DNA of 64,000 nucleotides from the NCBI GenBank assembly GCA_963556195.1, contig OY744531.1, forward strand, positions 51,212,200 to 51,276,199, in the 5' to 3' direction. Shown in pieces: positions 10,451 through 21,310 of this stretch; the stretch's first letter is position 1; each line of letters starts with the position of its first letter. Source of the stretch: Sepiola atlantica. Taxonomy: Eukaryota > Mollusca > Cephalopoda > Sepiida > Sepiolidae. The notes under the pieces were generated by a model. It did no database searches, was not told the DNA's origin, and saw only the letters and a program-made list of their open reading frames with translations. A program made the translations under genes and the position numbers.

Positions 10451-11344
10451 ATCTTTTGGTTTTATTAACCCCCCCAAAACCTATTTTTCCTTCACCCAAT
10501 GAGTATCACTCCCTTTTTTGAAAGGGAGTTTGGCTCCCCTCACTTTTGAGTAGCTGTAAAAAACAAAAAGTTGACCTTACTCCGAGCCGGGAAAATTAGA
10601 ACATTTTCTTTGTTATATTTTTCCCGTTAACTATCGCTATCTTAGATTTATTTTATTTTATTTTTATTTATTTTTAAGTGCGTTAGTTTATTTTTTATTC
10701 ATCCCAAAATAAAACGTATTCTGTGGCTACATTTAGTTGCTATTTCGCTTTTAACATTTAGTAATTTTTGACATCTTTGAAATGTAAAATCACAAGTTTC
10801 TTACATAATTTACATGTTGTGGCCTATCTTAATATTTTCTGTTTGACTATAGTCAACCGTCTACTTTCTTTAAGTTTCCAATAATGATTCAATAATGTTT
10901 GTTTGACCCACTTAAAAGGGAGGAGCGCCAAAATCATTTTCAGAAAAAGGGAGTGTTACTCATTGGTTAAAGGGGAAAATAGGTAGTGAAGGGGTAATAA
11001 AACTAAAGAGGTCTGATTGGGTAGAAGCTAGAGTAGGCACTGGTTAGTTATGAAAACAATTCTAAAATGTAAATCCATGCAATTAGCCTGATGATTTCCC
11101 TCAGAATGAAACACAAACGTGTCTGTGTAGTTTACTTGACATAAGTATGTTTTATCTCTACTCACGTATTGAGCACTATTTTAGTAAAAACTGAAAAAAA
11201 ATATGTAATATATTATTTTATAATATAAGTAATAAATTATATATGTATATACATATATATATATATCTTATTGGTGTAAATATTCTAGTTTTAGAGTTTT
11301 AGTCAGACACACATACAAACAGACGAATAATTTTTATTTATATA

Positions 11345-11610
11345 TAGATTGATAATTGTTTTGTCTGTTGGTCACCTGCAGGCTCGAAAACTACTTGCCA
11401 GAATTGTACCAAATTTTGAATGAAGCATCCTTAAGAAGCCGGATGTGTCATACTGAGGTAAAATGTTCATGTTACTTCTGCTAATGCTAAAAATAATAAA
11501 CATTTATAAGCTCTAACACTTTAATCAGAATTGAAACAAATTTAACATAAAGAACCCTTGGGATGTTGGGTGCATCAGAGATGATCAAACTCCTTCTCCT
11601 ACCATCACCG
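11345..11610 (+). repeat. Helitron-like 5' repeat unit, two degenerate copies
   Basis: TTTTGTCTGTTGGTCACCTG, then GGCTCGAAAACTACT and CCAAATTTTGAATGAAGCATCC; a second unit near 11510 reads GCTCTAACACTTTAATCAG and TTTAACATAAAGAACCC. The same unit occurs at 53357-54160 and 56240-56450. The opening, TTGTCTGTCTGT followed by GGCTCC-AAAACTACT, is a common 5' end of invertebrate Helitrons; that link is inference. Confidence 0.55.
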
Positions 11611-13490
11611 CTACTACTAATACTTATAGATATTCTACTACTATTATTACCAATACACACTTAGATACTAAAAAACTAGAAATGGGAATAGAACTAAATT
11701 AAGAATTAAGAGCCTTTCAGATGACAGGTGTGTCGAAGAGATGGAGTCAGAATACGATAAAAACAACTACTACTACTAAATAATAATCTATTGCTAATGG
11801 AGATTTGGTATCTTTCTGTCTAAAGCCGAAACTATACTATTACTTCTATATGTTTCACTATCTTTTAATGCTCAATTCAGTTTACTATACTATTTCAGAC
11901 TAATGTACTGTCTTTCAATGTTTAATTTAGGGAGGGAGCAGTGCTGAGGCCACCGTAATTAATTAAGGCTCGTTAGCTGGAAATTGACGCCATGCTTTGC
12001 AGTGACAAACGAGATTTGAATCTCCAAAATATAGAAACATTTTGAAACCTACCTTCACTTAAAAATTTATCAAAATTCAAGAAATTAACCAATTTTAATG
12101 AAATGTTCAGTACTTATTAATTACTATCACAGAATATAATTAACCCATTACTTTATTAGAACGCTTTGTTCAAATGTATTACTTCGTGTAAACAAAAAAC
12201 ACTTTTACTAAAGTTATATCGCAGGGTACTAAAAACAAAGCATGAATTTTTAATTATTTACAAAAATAAAAAATCGTAGATGTTAACAGTAACACATATT
12301 TTTGGCACTTCTGCAGTTTAGTTGTGAAGCGGCAGAGAATCCACAGGAAGACTTTGAATTTATTGAAATTATTTTTAAATAGAAAACTTTTCGTTTTATA
12401 ATATTTTTAATTAAAATAAAAACACTGTTCACTGTTCGTGTTGTAACACTTTAACTCTTCAAAATTGAAAACAAATAAACGGTGAATAATTTAAAAAATG
12501 TAAACAAACAATAAATTAAAAGAAAAGATAAGTTACTTTAAAAATGAAAGCAAACGAAAAAATACAAAACAAAATGAAAAAAAAATGAAACAAATTAAAT
12601 TCAAACAAATAATTTAAATACAAACAAACAATAAAGTTACTAATGCAGAATATTTTTTTAATCAGACCTGAAGAAAATTTGGAGAATTTAGTTGAATGTT
12701 TCGATTTTTATTTTTCTGTTTAATTTTTTTAGTGATATTATCATTTTGCATACCACAAAAATTATTTAGGAGAGAATTTGATGAGCTCCAAATAAGTATT
12801 TTCTCAAGTTTCCAATAGTGTGATCCTCATCAGAAGAGTCAACATGAAAAAGAAGATTGGCATCTGCCAAAATATTCAGTGTTATGTACATGGCTAACTG
12901 TCTTTGATAAAGAAAAGAAGATTTTTTTACCAGTTCACCAATAACCACATAATTGTATAGAACAAAATTTGTTAATTCCTTGAAAATAGCTGTTTATTTC
13001 TGGTATTTCTTCCACATCATCATTTCCAAATACTAAATTCTGGCAACTATTGCATTTCATTTTCTTAAAAACTGCATAACAGCAATAACCTGCTAAGTAT
13101 AATATAACGGAGTACTTCTCTGCACTGATTAACATTATCATCTGTTACATCTATGTTAAATTTGTAAACGTCTAACTGTTGCTTCCTTGTCACTTCATCC
13201 CAGTTAGCTTCTTATAAATTCTTCAAATCAATAGTTTGGTTATTAACTGGCAGATTCAGTTTAAAACTTGTCAGGTAATATATATGTCATGTTCATTTCT
13301 TTTATGCAATACTTATTTAAGTTTTATGAAATGACGTGAATCTTTCCTTTATAACATTGATATGGTATAAAATTACATAAAAATATTAAATATAGCATAG
13401 TTCTGGCCTTACACTATTGAGCTATTATAATTACTTTATGTTATAAAATTTATATTTTAATTCATATAAAAAATTCTAAATATAAATAAA
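11611..13490. other. Unassigned AT-rich stretch
   Basis: No gene, RNA or recognisable element. Two adjoining minus-strand frames (12766-12948 and 12935-13141) show no domain I recognise. Confidence 0.4.
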
Positions 13491-13496
13491 ATATAT

Positions 13497-13578
<82 letters not shown>
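13497..13578. repeat. (AC)n(TA)n microsatellite
   Basis: Seven AC units followed by about 34 TA units, directly downstream (minus strand) of a SINE tail. Confidence 0.95.
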
Positions 13579-13585
<7 letters not shown>

Positions 13586-13735
13586 GTTATCCACAGACAC
13601 GTTTTTCGTCATCTCTACGACTGAACAGTGCAGCTAAAGCTGGTGAGATTCGAAACAGGAACCTCAGTGACTTACATCCAGCGCTCTACAACTGAGCCAA
13701 GCAATGTGTAGTGGTAGTGGGAGAAATTGTATTGC
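13579..13735 (-). mobile_element. tRNA-headed SINE ending in (TA)n
   Basis: The minus strand has an A-box region CTCAGTTGTAGAGCGCTGG (plus 13680-13698) and B box GTTTCGAATCTCA (plus 13643-13655), spaced as in a tRNA. The tail has CAGTCGTAGAGATGACG, AAACGTGTCTGTGG and ATAACTGTG, and then the TA array. The A/B spacing and Lys/Met-like D-arm suggest a tRNA-derived head. Confidence 0.82.
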
Positions 13736-14003
13736 ATTATAAATGATGTTATTTATTTATATATATATATATTAAATTTACAATACTCATAACATAATTG
13801 AAAAGTATTCACTTATTTTTATGGAAGAACATTTCCTCAATACTAAGTGGAAATCAGTATTTGTTTCACCGGAGTGATCCACCTATATAATAGGTGAGCA
13901 TATAGTGTTGAGTGAAATAAATTTCAGAAGGAAATCCGGCAATGAGAGCTCAATGTAATAAACAGAGCAAATATAAATTATGTGATTCTGTGTTACTTTA
14001 TTT

Positions 14004-14008
<5 letters not shown>
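13736..14008. other. AT-rich spacer
   Basis: No gene; short TA tract near 13760. Confidence 0.4.
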
Positions 14009-14048
<40 letters not shown>

Positions 14049-14125
14049 ATATAGTTATCTACAATTACATGTTACATTGTCTCTACAACTCATCAGTGCG
14101 GCTAGACGTCGTGAGATTCGATAGT
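14009..14125 (-). mobile_element. Truncated SINE tail with (TA)n
   Basis: TA array at 14009-14045 followed by the inverse of the SINE tail (ATAGTTATCTACA, CATCAGTGCGGCTAGACGTC, GTGAGATTCGA). Only the B-box region and tail remain; the A box is lost. Confidence 0.65.
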
Positions 14126-14355
14126 TTGTTTCAGAATTTTTTAAAAGAGTATTGATAATTTGGATTATTTTGATTATTCTAACTAGTATTATCATCTTGA
14201 TTTTTATTCTCACAACGTTTCGGCCGATGTGACTTCTGACCTTCTTTAGGTAATTTTTTTTCAAATATAGGAATCTTGATGTAGAACTCTGTATGCCTTC
14301 GTACAACCCAGTATATTTCTGCATTGTCATTAGCCTCCTATAAATTGTCTTTCGT

Positions 14356-14356
<1 letters not shown>

Positions 14357-14420
<64 letters not shown>

Positions 14421-14498
14421 ATATATATATATATAGTACAAAAGTATACTTATGGCAAATATGTGACACAGAAATGTTTATGTTTCATTCCCGAGGGC

Positions 14499-14584
<86 letters not shown>

Positions 14585-14690
14585 GGTATATATAGAAAAA
14601 AAGAAATAAGCAATTGATACATAAAAATTATATCTCCTTATAACAATTTTATGTTGATACATGAAATAATATAAACATATATAGATATTC

Positions 14691-14755
<65 letters not shown>

Positions 14756-14880
14756 AAATGTATACTTATGGCAAATATGTGACACAGAAATATTTATGTT
14801 TAATTCCCGAGGGCTAATTATATATATATAATACGTGTAGGTATATATAGGAAAAAAGAAATAAGCAATGAACAACCTAT
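14357..14880. repeat. Duplicated block separated by long (TA)n arrays
   Basis: A block beginning GTACAAAAGTATACTTATGG with ATGTGACACAGAAATG and CCCGAGGGCTAATTA occurs at 14435-14500 and again at 14751-14818. Each is followed by TA repeats and then TATATAGGAAAAAAGAAATA (14588 and 14842). TA arrays are at 14359-14435, 14502-14580 and 14688-14750. The non-TA part is related to the arm of the foldback family at 9.84 and 31.0 kb. Confidence 0.8.
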
Positions 14881-15009
14881 ATATAACAAAGACTAATTTT
14901 ACACAGAGTCATGCTTTTTTAGATTCGATATTTTGTTATATATATCTGCGTTAGGAGATGACCGTTAGGATATCCGCAGTAGAATGGGCTTGCCTAAATC
15001 CATACTGTT

Positions 15010-15600
15010 GTTCAGAAAGAAGTTAGCATTTACTTTGGCCTAACATTTACAGGTATTATGAATTGGAACAAATACATAGAAGATACTGCCAAGTCTGCTG
15101 CAAAGAAGGTGGGATCATTGTACGGGCTAGAAAACTTCTCTCACCTGCCAGTTTCGTATATCTATACAAATAAACTATTCACCCATGCATCGAGTATTGT
15201 TGCTACATCTGGCTGGTGCACCAACCACTACTCTCTCTTTTAGACAGGGTCTAAAAAAAGCCTTGAATAGGTCCCACACTGCCTACCAATCTCCTGCCCT
15301 GGTTTCATCACTGCAATGTTGCATCCCTGTGCTTGATTTACATATAATGCAATGGAATGTGCTCCAACGAACTTGCTGCACATGTGACTCCTCAACGTAA
15401 ATACCTCCGACCAACCCACCAATCAGCAAAATCCCATCCCTTCACTGTAGAACCTCCCAGATGCCGGAAAGCTTTCTACTCTAATAGTTCTTTCCTCGAA
15501 TTGTTTGTTTTTGGAATTCCTCCCTGCCTCCTGTTTCCCCGACTGTACCAACATGCAGAAATTTAAATGTAATGTAATGTGAACAGACATATTGTTGCAC
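15010..15600 (+). pseudogene. LINE ORF2 C-terminal fragment (jockey/CR1-like)
   Basis: Plus-strand frames read TFTGIMNWNKYIEDTAKSAA, KKVGSLYGLENF, then FRQGLKKALNR, then KSHPFTVEPPRCRKAFYSNS and a final YQHAEI-type end. In this LINE family the segment lies after the RT palm and ends the protein. The usual strings CMEYCCHIW and SHRRDVASLSL are eroded here. Three frame changes are present. The same subfamily occurs at 24.96 kb and 28.2 kb, including the untranslated end ATTTAAATGTAATGTGAACA. Confidence 0.75.
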
Positions 15601-15724
15601 AACTCCTCATTTAGGATGCCCCTATTAACGTGGTCTCTAATTCACAGTAGCCATTTCCTTGTTTGGGGTGAATATAAGTAATATATATATATATATACAC
15701 ACACATTCTTCTCAATTCTTTAAA

Positions 15725-16160
15725 TCCACTTATAATATAAGGGGCATTTTCTGTCTGTGTGTCTGTCTGCCGTCAGTCACAAGAAATGGAAAATATCGCA
15801 TTAATACTGAATAATAAATTCCCAACAAATAAAGGGGATGCCATGACCGGAAATCGAAACCTAAATATTGAGAACTTTAGTCTGATGTTCTACAAACTGA
15901 ACTATTTAGATTTTCTTATAAATAGATCTTTAAACATTACCTTAAAGATATAATTATAGCTTTTACGTGACGTCATAGATTTATGATTTACGTCATGTTT
16001 CAAAACATGAATTAAAACATAAGCGATAATAAAAATAAATAACTAAATGAATGGTTACACATCATCAATAGCGTTGGAAATTCTTTTAATAGCCCAAAAC
16101 AATTTATTTTGCTTTAACTACATATTAGCATTAAACACTATATAATATATACTAGAATTT
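15725..16160 (+). repeat. Dispersed repeat 'A', Helitron-like start
   Basis: Begins CTTATAATATAAGGGGCATT with TCTGTCTGTGTGTCTGTC, a start resembling invertebrate Helitrons. The body carries GAAATGGAAAATATCGC, ATGACCGGAAATCGAAACC and ATGTTTCAAAACATGA. It matches 41570-41985 along its length and 3785-5170 in reverse. No protein frame is convincing; a 64-codon frame inside it is conserved in part at 41.6 kb but only by repeat identity. Confidence 0.65.
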
Positions 16161-16218
16161 GGGTCCGTGTATATATATATATATATACTAGACAACTCTC
16201 TAGGCTCGGAGGGTCTGG

Positions 16219-17771
16219 TCTAATAATATAAAGAAAAGTCGTATGTCTGTGTGTGTCTGTGTATCCAGCTAATAGTAAACAATCTACAGAAGACATAACC
16301 AAAAAGCTGATATATTCTTATTCGGTGTTGCCTCTGACAAATAAGTAATTAAAAAAGAATTCAATTTTTTGGGGGGGAGGGGGAGGTGTCAACTGCAGCA
16401 GAATTCGTCAGGGGGTCGACCTTTAGAGCAAAGTTTTAATGTTATTATCTAGTAATTTAAAAAGAAATTGCCGAGTCATTCCTCAAGAATTTGAGAAACA
16501 CTAATTCCTCGAGTGTTATTTTACGTTTCTCAGTTTTCTGTTTGGATTAGTGTCCTCATCAACAATTTCTCTTCAGATTATTGTGAGAAAGGGGAAATGG
16601 GGGGGGGGGGGGAGACAAGTAATTCGCCCGGAGTTAATGTGTTTTGTTATAGTGTTGCATACAAGACAAGAAACCCAGTATTGTCTGCGAAGAATAATAG
16701 TAATAATACAGTATTACATTTGGTAAGTGGTATATGCTTAATCCAAAAGTGCTCAATATCCTCGATAGAGCAGGTGTGTTTACTTATGTAGTATTACACT
16801 TGCTAGGTGGTATATGCCTAATCCGAAAGTGCTCAATATCCTAGATAGAGCATGTGTGTGTAATAATACAGTAGTACATTGGGTAAGTGGTATATGCTGA
16901 ATCCACAAGTGCTCAATACCCTAGATAAAGCAGGTGTGTGTAAGAACACTATTTCCTTTTTATTTCGTGTACACAAGAAACTCTGCGTTACCCGAGAATA
17001 AATATAAACAGATATTGTTTCATTAGAGTGTTGAGCTGAGAGAGAGGAAGACAAGATACTCTGCATTGCCCAGTAATATATTTAAAACAGATAGAGCTTT
17101 CATTATATTACTAGGTGGAAGTGAGAGAAGACAAAAAGCTCGGTATTACCCGGGTATAAATATAACAGGTATCTGTTTCATTAAAGTATTAAGCAGAGAG
17201 AGACAAGAAACTCGGCGTTGCCCGGGAATACATTAAAACAAATATAGGTTTAATTATATTATTGATGGAGAGAGGGAAAAGACAAGAGACTAAATATAAA
17301 CAGGTACCTGTTTCATTATAGTGTTGAGGGGGAAGACTAGAAACTCGGCATTGTCCTGGAATATATTAAAACAAATATGTGTTTCATTATATTATTCAGG
17401 GGAAGAGGGAGGAGATACAAACTCGGAGTTTCCCGGGAATAAACATAAACAAGTATCTGTTTTATTATAGTGTTGAGTGGTAGAGAGGGGAGACAAGAAA
17501 CACTGTGTTTCTGGGTAGCAATAACTGCAACTTATGTGATTTCTTACATTTTTATTATTATTTTTAATACATTAAGGAAAGAGAAAGGAATAGGCAGGGT
17601 TAAAGGGAAGAAGAATGGAAAGAGAGGGGGAGAGGGAGAAAAGCGAGAAAAATATATAGAGAGAGATGTAGAGAGAAAGAGAAGTTTTAAAAAGAAAGAT
17701 GTTACACACACTTTTTAACCATTTCTATTTTCCTGTTTATGGCCCCGGGCAATTCCGAGTTGCCCTGCTAG
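16219..17771 (+). mobile_element. Helitron-like element with internal minisatellites
   Basis: The right end has a GC-rich GGCCCCGGGCAATTCCGAG hairpin-type motif followed by CTAG and T (17768-17772), the canonical Helitron 3' arrangement (hairpin, then CTRR, then T). The left end is taken at TCTAATAATATAAAG (16219) and is less certain. Inside are three ~80-bp units (16709-16945, TGGTATATGCTTAATCC and GTGCTCAATATCC) and about eight degenerate ~78-bp units (16970-17520, ACAAGAAACTCGGCGTTGCC). No Rep/helicase coding is present, so it would be non-autonomous. Confidence 0.55.
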
Positions 17772-17859
17772 TAATGAATAAATGAAAACATTTAACATTC
17801 TTCATGCGTTGATTTATTTCCAAGCTTTCGACTTACTGAAGTCATCATCAAGGTATAAC

Positions 17860-18115
17860 GATTGTGGTTAACCTCCACAATTTGAGAGATTAAGGGCCAG
17901 GAGATTTGGGTTCAATCCTTGGTTGAGTCATATCAAAAACTCAAAAATGGTAGTTGATGCCTCCTTGTTAAACACTAAGCATTATAAGGTGAGGATCAAG
18001 TATAAGTGGAGTAATCCAGGGAAAGGAATGGTACCCTCCCCTACATCTCGGTGTAATAACCAATGAAAAGGAAGCTTTCATGTTTCCCATGACTTCGGTC
18101 GATCTATTAATTATT
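17860..18115 (+). mobile_element. tRNA-headed SINE
   Basis: B box GGGTTCAATCC (17908-17918) with an upstream A-box-like GTGGTTAACCTCC. The body reads AAACACTAAGCATTATAAGG and GGAATGGTACCCTCCCC. The head is divergent, so the exact tRNA ancestor is not assignable. Confidence 0.55.
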
Positions 18116-18410
18116 TTATAAATATGGGTACAAAAATTACTAGAGAAAAATAAATGTTTGAGAATAACATATAATTACTTACCTAATTTTTTAAAGTATA
18201 AGTATGTTACGGAAGCAGACATTACATGAATTGCTTAACTTGAAGACACAAATAGTTTTATATTTATTTTTTAAATGTATTTTTATTTGTTTTATGCATT
18301 TTATTTATTTGTATTATGTATTTGTTTTTATTTGTTTTATGTATCTTTATTTATTAATGTTTATGTCTTTATATTTTTATTTATTTGTATTTTATCATAT
18401 TTTATTCATT

Positions 18411-18412
18411 TC

Positions 18413-18483
<71 letters not shown>
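18411..18483. repeat. (ATT)n microsatellite
   Basis: About 24 ATT units. Ile- or Tyr-rich frames across it are artefacts. Confidence 0.95.
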
Positions 18484-18484
<1 letters not shown>

Positions 18485-18539
18485 GCATACACATTCAAGT
18501 GATCCGAAACAATATTTGATTTAGTTTTAAATAAATTTA

Positions 18540-19140
18540 GTTTCTATGTGAAAAGCTTATTAACCCTTAAATGCTTTTTTTTATATTGGTTTGAAAAAAA
18601 ATTATCATCGAATATACTTATTACCTATTCAGTGGGTGTGCTGATGCAACATCATACAAATACCTACTCACACTTGGCAACAGGCTTGTTGCAGATGTGA
18701 AACAAGTTGCAGTTTGACACATTTTCGTAGAATATTATATTAAATAGGCATTTTGTTGGAATGTGCCATATTTTAAACCTAAAGTATTTAAGGGTAAATG
18801 AATAAATACATAATTTAAAACACTTCCATTCTATTCTCCATACAACCAATAAATGTAAATACAGGGTATTCATATTAAACAATTCTGTGCAGCCTGATTC
18901 ACTCGTGTAGTTTTATAATTGTATGCCCTGATGATGACTTAAGTAAGTCGAAAGCTCAACACAGTGATTATCCTGAATGTTTCCTTTATTCTTTACTGCA
19001 ATAATTGAGATAAATAGTTAAAGCCCTGGCAACGTGGATGAACACACACAACTATTATGAATTGTTGATTTCTTACGAAATGTTTATATATATATAATCG
19101 ATAATATAATTAGCCTTCATAAATACCTACATACACATAT
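18540..19140. other. Unassigned AT-rich stretch
   Basis: No gene. A motif TGATGATGACTTAAGTAAGTC near 18930 is the approximate inverse of one near 17835, suggesting another dispersed repeat with arms at both places. Confidence 0.4.
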
Positions 19141-19151
19141 ATAAACCCCTA

Positions 19152-19304
19152 CTATCGCTTTGAAATAACGTCTTGGACTCCATTCTGAAGAGTGGCATCT
19201 GGCTCTGTATGCCATCTTGTCTTGAATCCATCCCACCATGCCATGACAGACTGGTGATCACACAGGTCATTCACTTGTTGCGTGAAACCGACGGGTTTTG
19301 CCAT
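19152..19304 (-). other. Small open frame (50 codons) of unknown origin
   Basis: The minus strand has an uninterrupted ATG-to-stop frame beginning MAKPVGFTQQVNDLCD and ending ATLQNGVQDVISKR. It is less AT-rich than its surroundings and has protein-like composition (two Trp-rich sites, HQSVMAWWDGF). It could be a fragment of a retroelement gag or a host-derived relic; I recognise no domain. No upstream start signal or splice pattern supports expression. Confidence 0.25.
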
Positions 19305-19466
19305 TGCCTACTAATCTAATACTAATAAACTCATTTATATATATTTGGCTCTTGTTTTTTGCAAGTGAGCACTCTGGTGGTTTTCCTGTTTTTTATAAAA
19401 CAAGTTTTAAAACTCTTCGGATTACTTCTTCATTTTTCCTGAAATCTTGAATCTTTTTATAATACT

Positions 19467-19469
<3 letters not shown>

Positions 19470-19511
<42 letters not shown>
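19470..19511. repeat. (TA)n microsatellite
   Basis: About 20 TA units. Confidence 0.95.
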
Positions 19512-19514
<3 letters not shown>

Positions 19515-19639
19515 TGACAAACACTATACATTAGTTTGATCGTTCATCGATGCCTTCGGTTTCATGGAAACACTAGTAAAGATACCAAATGAATCTGTTC
19601 TACAGCCATAGTCTGGTAGCAGTTGTGTAAGACTCACAT

Positions 19640-19900
19640 TTTCGGTGGTAATCATCTAGAATCTCAAAACACCAAAATCAAATGTAAGTCCCTATTTACT
19701 TGCATCCTCGTGATGGAACAGTTAGACACAAGGTTAGCTTTTACTGTGGTGAAAATTAAGCTCCCCGAAGATGGGCACACTGAATTGGGACCAAAATATA
19801 AATCGGTCTAGAAGGATTTCTCTTACACTCACCAAGGACAGAACAAATGAAGTGTCATATCAGAACAGATACTATATTTTGATCGTAGACGAAATCATAT
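19640..19900 (-). mobile_element. U2-snRNA-headed retroposon, family 2
   Basis: The minus strand starts with a decayed U2 5' sequence, ending GATCAAAATATAGTATCTG then TTC (plus 19863-19896). It then leaves U2 and continues GATATGACACTTCATTTG, TTCTGTCCTTGG, GTGCCCATCTTCGGGGAGC and CTTGTGTCTAACT. The body is shared with the plus-strand copy at 20986. Flanking duplications were not resolved. Beyond the body (19545-19640) the sequence is unassigned. Confidence 0.7.
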
Positions 19901-20039
19901 TTACCTATACATTGTTCAGGTATATTCTTTATCTACGACCCTGGCAACACACATGTCTTTCTTATTATATTGGGACATGGATTTATTATTTCTTCAGCAG
20001 CTATTTCAGTGATTTTAACCCTTTGTAGATCATACTTAA

Positions 20040-20560
20040 TACCACCTTACATGTTTTTTATACCCCTTTTTATGTCTGTCCTCGATTGAGTACTGTTGTC
20101 ATATTTGGTCTGGTGAATCTCCGTCTTATTTGAGGGTTCTTGATAAGGTTTAAAAGCGTATATGTAATTTAGTTGGCCCCACACTCACTTCTTCTCTACA
20201 TCCTCTCTCACAGGTGTGATGTTGCTAGACTCAGTCTTCTCTATAAATACAATTATGGCATGTGTTCTTCAGAATTGTCTAATTTATTACCTGCTTCCTT
20301 TGTTCCAGCTCATTTGACTTGTTGGTCTAGTGGTCTTCACAAAGTCGTTGTTTTGACACCTTTATATAAAAAATTCTTATTCCAGTAGTATATTCCCAAG
20401 AACTGCAGGCTTGTGGAACTCTCTTCCTGCTGACTGTTTTCCTCCTACCTATAGCCTAGGTCTTTTCAAGGTCAATAGGCATATCCTGTCTTTGTGATAA
20501 TCATCTTTTGTTCATTTTAGCTCCTTACATTAAGTGGCTTCATGTCTTGTCAGGAGCGAT
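20040..20560 (+). pseudogene. LINE ORF2 C-terminal fragment
   Basis: The plus strand reads SIEYCCHIWSGESPSYLR, then LDKVQKRICNLVGPTLTSS, then HPLSHRCDVARLSLLYKYNY, and on to a frame-shifted LWNSLPADCFPPTYSLG block. This is the standard LINE C-terminal order. It ends in an untranslated tail with GGCTTCATGTCTTGTC. A close relative is at 40555-41045. It lies between the two family-2 U2-headed copies. Confidence 0.8.
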
Positions 20561-20572
20561 TTCCATAAAACT

Positions 20573-20576
<4 letters not shown>

Positions 20577-20632
<56 letters not shown>
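20577..20632. repeat. (TA)n microsatellite
   Basis: About 28 TA units immediately after the LINE 3' end. Confidence 0.95.
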
Positions 20633-20636
<4 letters not shown>

Positions 20637-20985
20637 CATATTCATCAGTTTACACGTTTCTGGGACAAGTAGGGGTGGATTTTTGCAACTTATTAAAATT
20701 TCTCTATTATTAGGGATGCCCATATTGTGTTCATCGCTATACTTGACCTGCTGATCATATGTCATAGTATATAGTACACTTTAGCATTGGTGCAGTTTCT
20801 TTCAGCTTCTTCATTGTCTATTATTTAAACTTTCAGTTTCAACTTGCTTGGGGTAGGTTCAGGAAACTGCTGCCAATCCTTACATCTATACACATTGAAT
20901 TCAAGATTCGGGGGCGGGGGGGGGGCAAAGTCTTTTCGGCCTGTGTTCACTTCGCCTGCTTGCATGACAGTGAGACATTTAGTTC

Positions 20986-21230
20986 CTTTGCCTTTTGGCT
21001 AGGAGCAAAGTGTTGTGTCTGTTCTGATACTGCACTTCATCTTTTCTGTCCTCGGTCCGTGAGGAATAGGTTGTTCTAATTTTAGGCAATTTTTATTTTT
21101 GTCCCAGTCCAGAGTTCCCCTTTTTGGGGAGCATAATTTTTCACCACATTAAAACCTGATCTTGTGTCTAACTATGCTGCGTGCGAAGACAAGTAAATGA
21201 GGGCATGGGCCCCAAACACTTCTTATCTGA
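20986..21230 (+). mobile_element. U2-snRNA-headed retroposon, family 2
   Basis: Head TTTGCCTTTTGGCTAGGAGC then AAAGTGTTGTGTCTGTTC (20986-21024) matches U2 nt ~8-46 with a few changes. It then continues TGATACTGCACTTCATC, TTCTGTCCTCGG, CCCTTTTTGGGGAGC and CTTGTGTCTAACTATGC, the same body as the 19.6-kb copy. GATACTGCAC directly after the head is also present in family 1, tying the families together. From 21236 the sequence resembles the LINE tail at 46.3 kb. Confidence 0.75.
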
Positions 21231-21235
21231 AAGAA

Positions 21236-21310
21236 ACTTGGTATTGATGGGATTAGGGATACCTTACATGCTCGGCGTTTCACAAGCCTCAATGTTTAAC
21301 CTTTTCCTTT
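21236..21310 (+). pseudogene. Short LINE-tail fragment
   Basis: AAACTTGGTATTGATGGGAT and TACATGCTCGGCGTTTCA correspond to AAACTTGGTATTGGTGGGAT and AACATGTTCAGCGCTTCA of the minus-strand LINE tail at about 46300-46360. It follows the U2-headed body directly. It may be part of the same retroposon, or a separate insertion. Confidence 0.5.

Larger units (their letters stand above)
9841..11146. mobile_element. Foldback element, left arm split by a LINE insertion
   Basis: The right arm (about 10900-11146) inverted reads from AAACTACACAGAC through ATCAGGCTAATTGCATGG and ACATTTTAGAATTG to TTTTATTACCCC and CAATGAGTAACACTCCC. The left arm shows the same order in two pieces: 9848-9945 (AAGCTACACA, ATCAGGCTAATTG, ACATTTTAGGGTTG) and 10455-10560 (TTTTATTAACCCC, CAATGAGTATCACTCCC). 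The gap in the left arm is filled by the LINE tail and (GAT)n(CTT)n. The uninterrupted arm is about 245 bp; the interior (10570-10900) is AT-rich with no coding. The hairpin at 30997-31163 and fragments at 14.44 and 14.75 kb belong to the same family. Confidence 0.75.

Noticed and set aside
10252..10521. Poly-His, poly-Ile and poly-Met frames
   Set aside because: Translations of (GAT)n and (CTT)n.
13579..13735. Functional tRNA gene
   Set aside because: Only A- and B-box-like segments remain; the acceptor stem is not closed and the SINE tail follows.
14324..14875. Long Tyr/Ile reading frames on both strands (also at 0.5, 20.6, 22.4, 36.6, 38.3, 40.1 and 44.0 kb)
   Set aside because: They are translations of (TA)n arrays.
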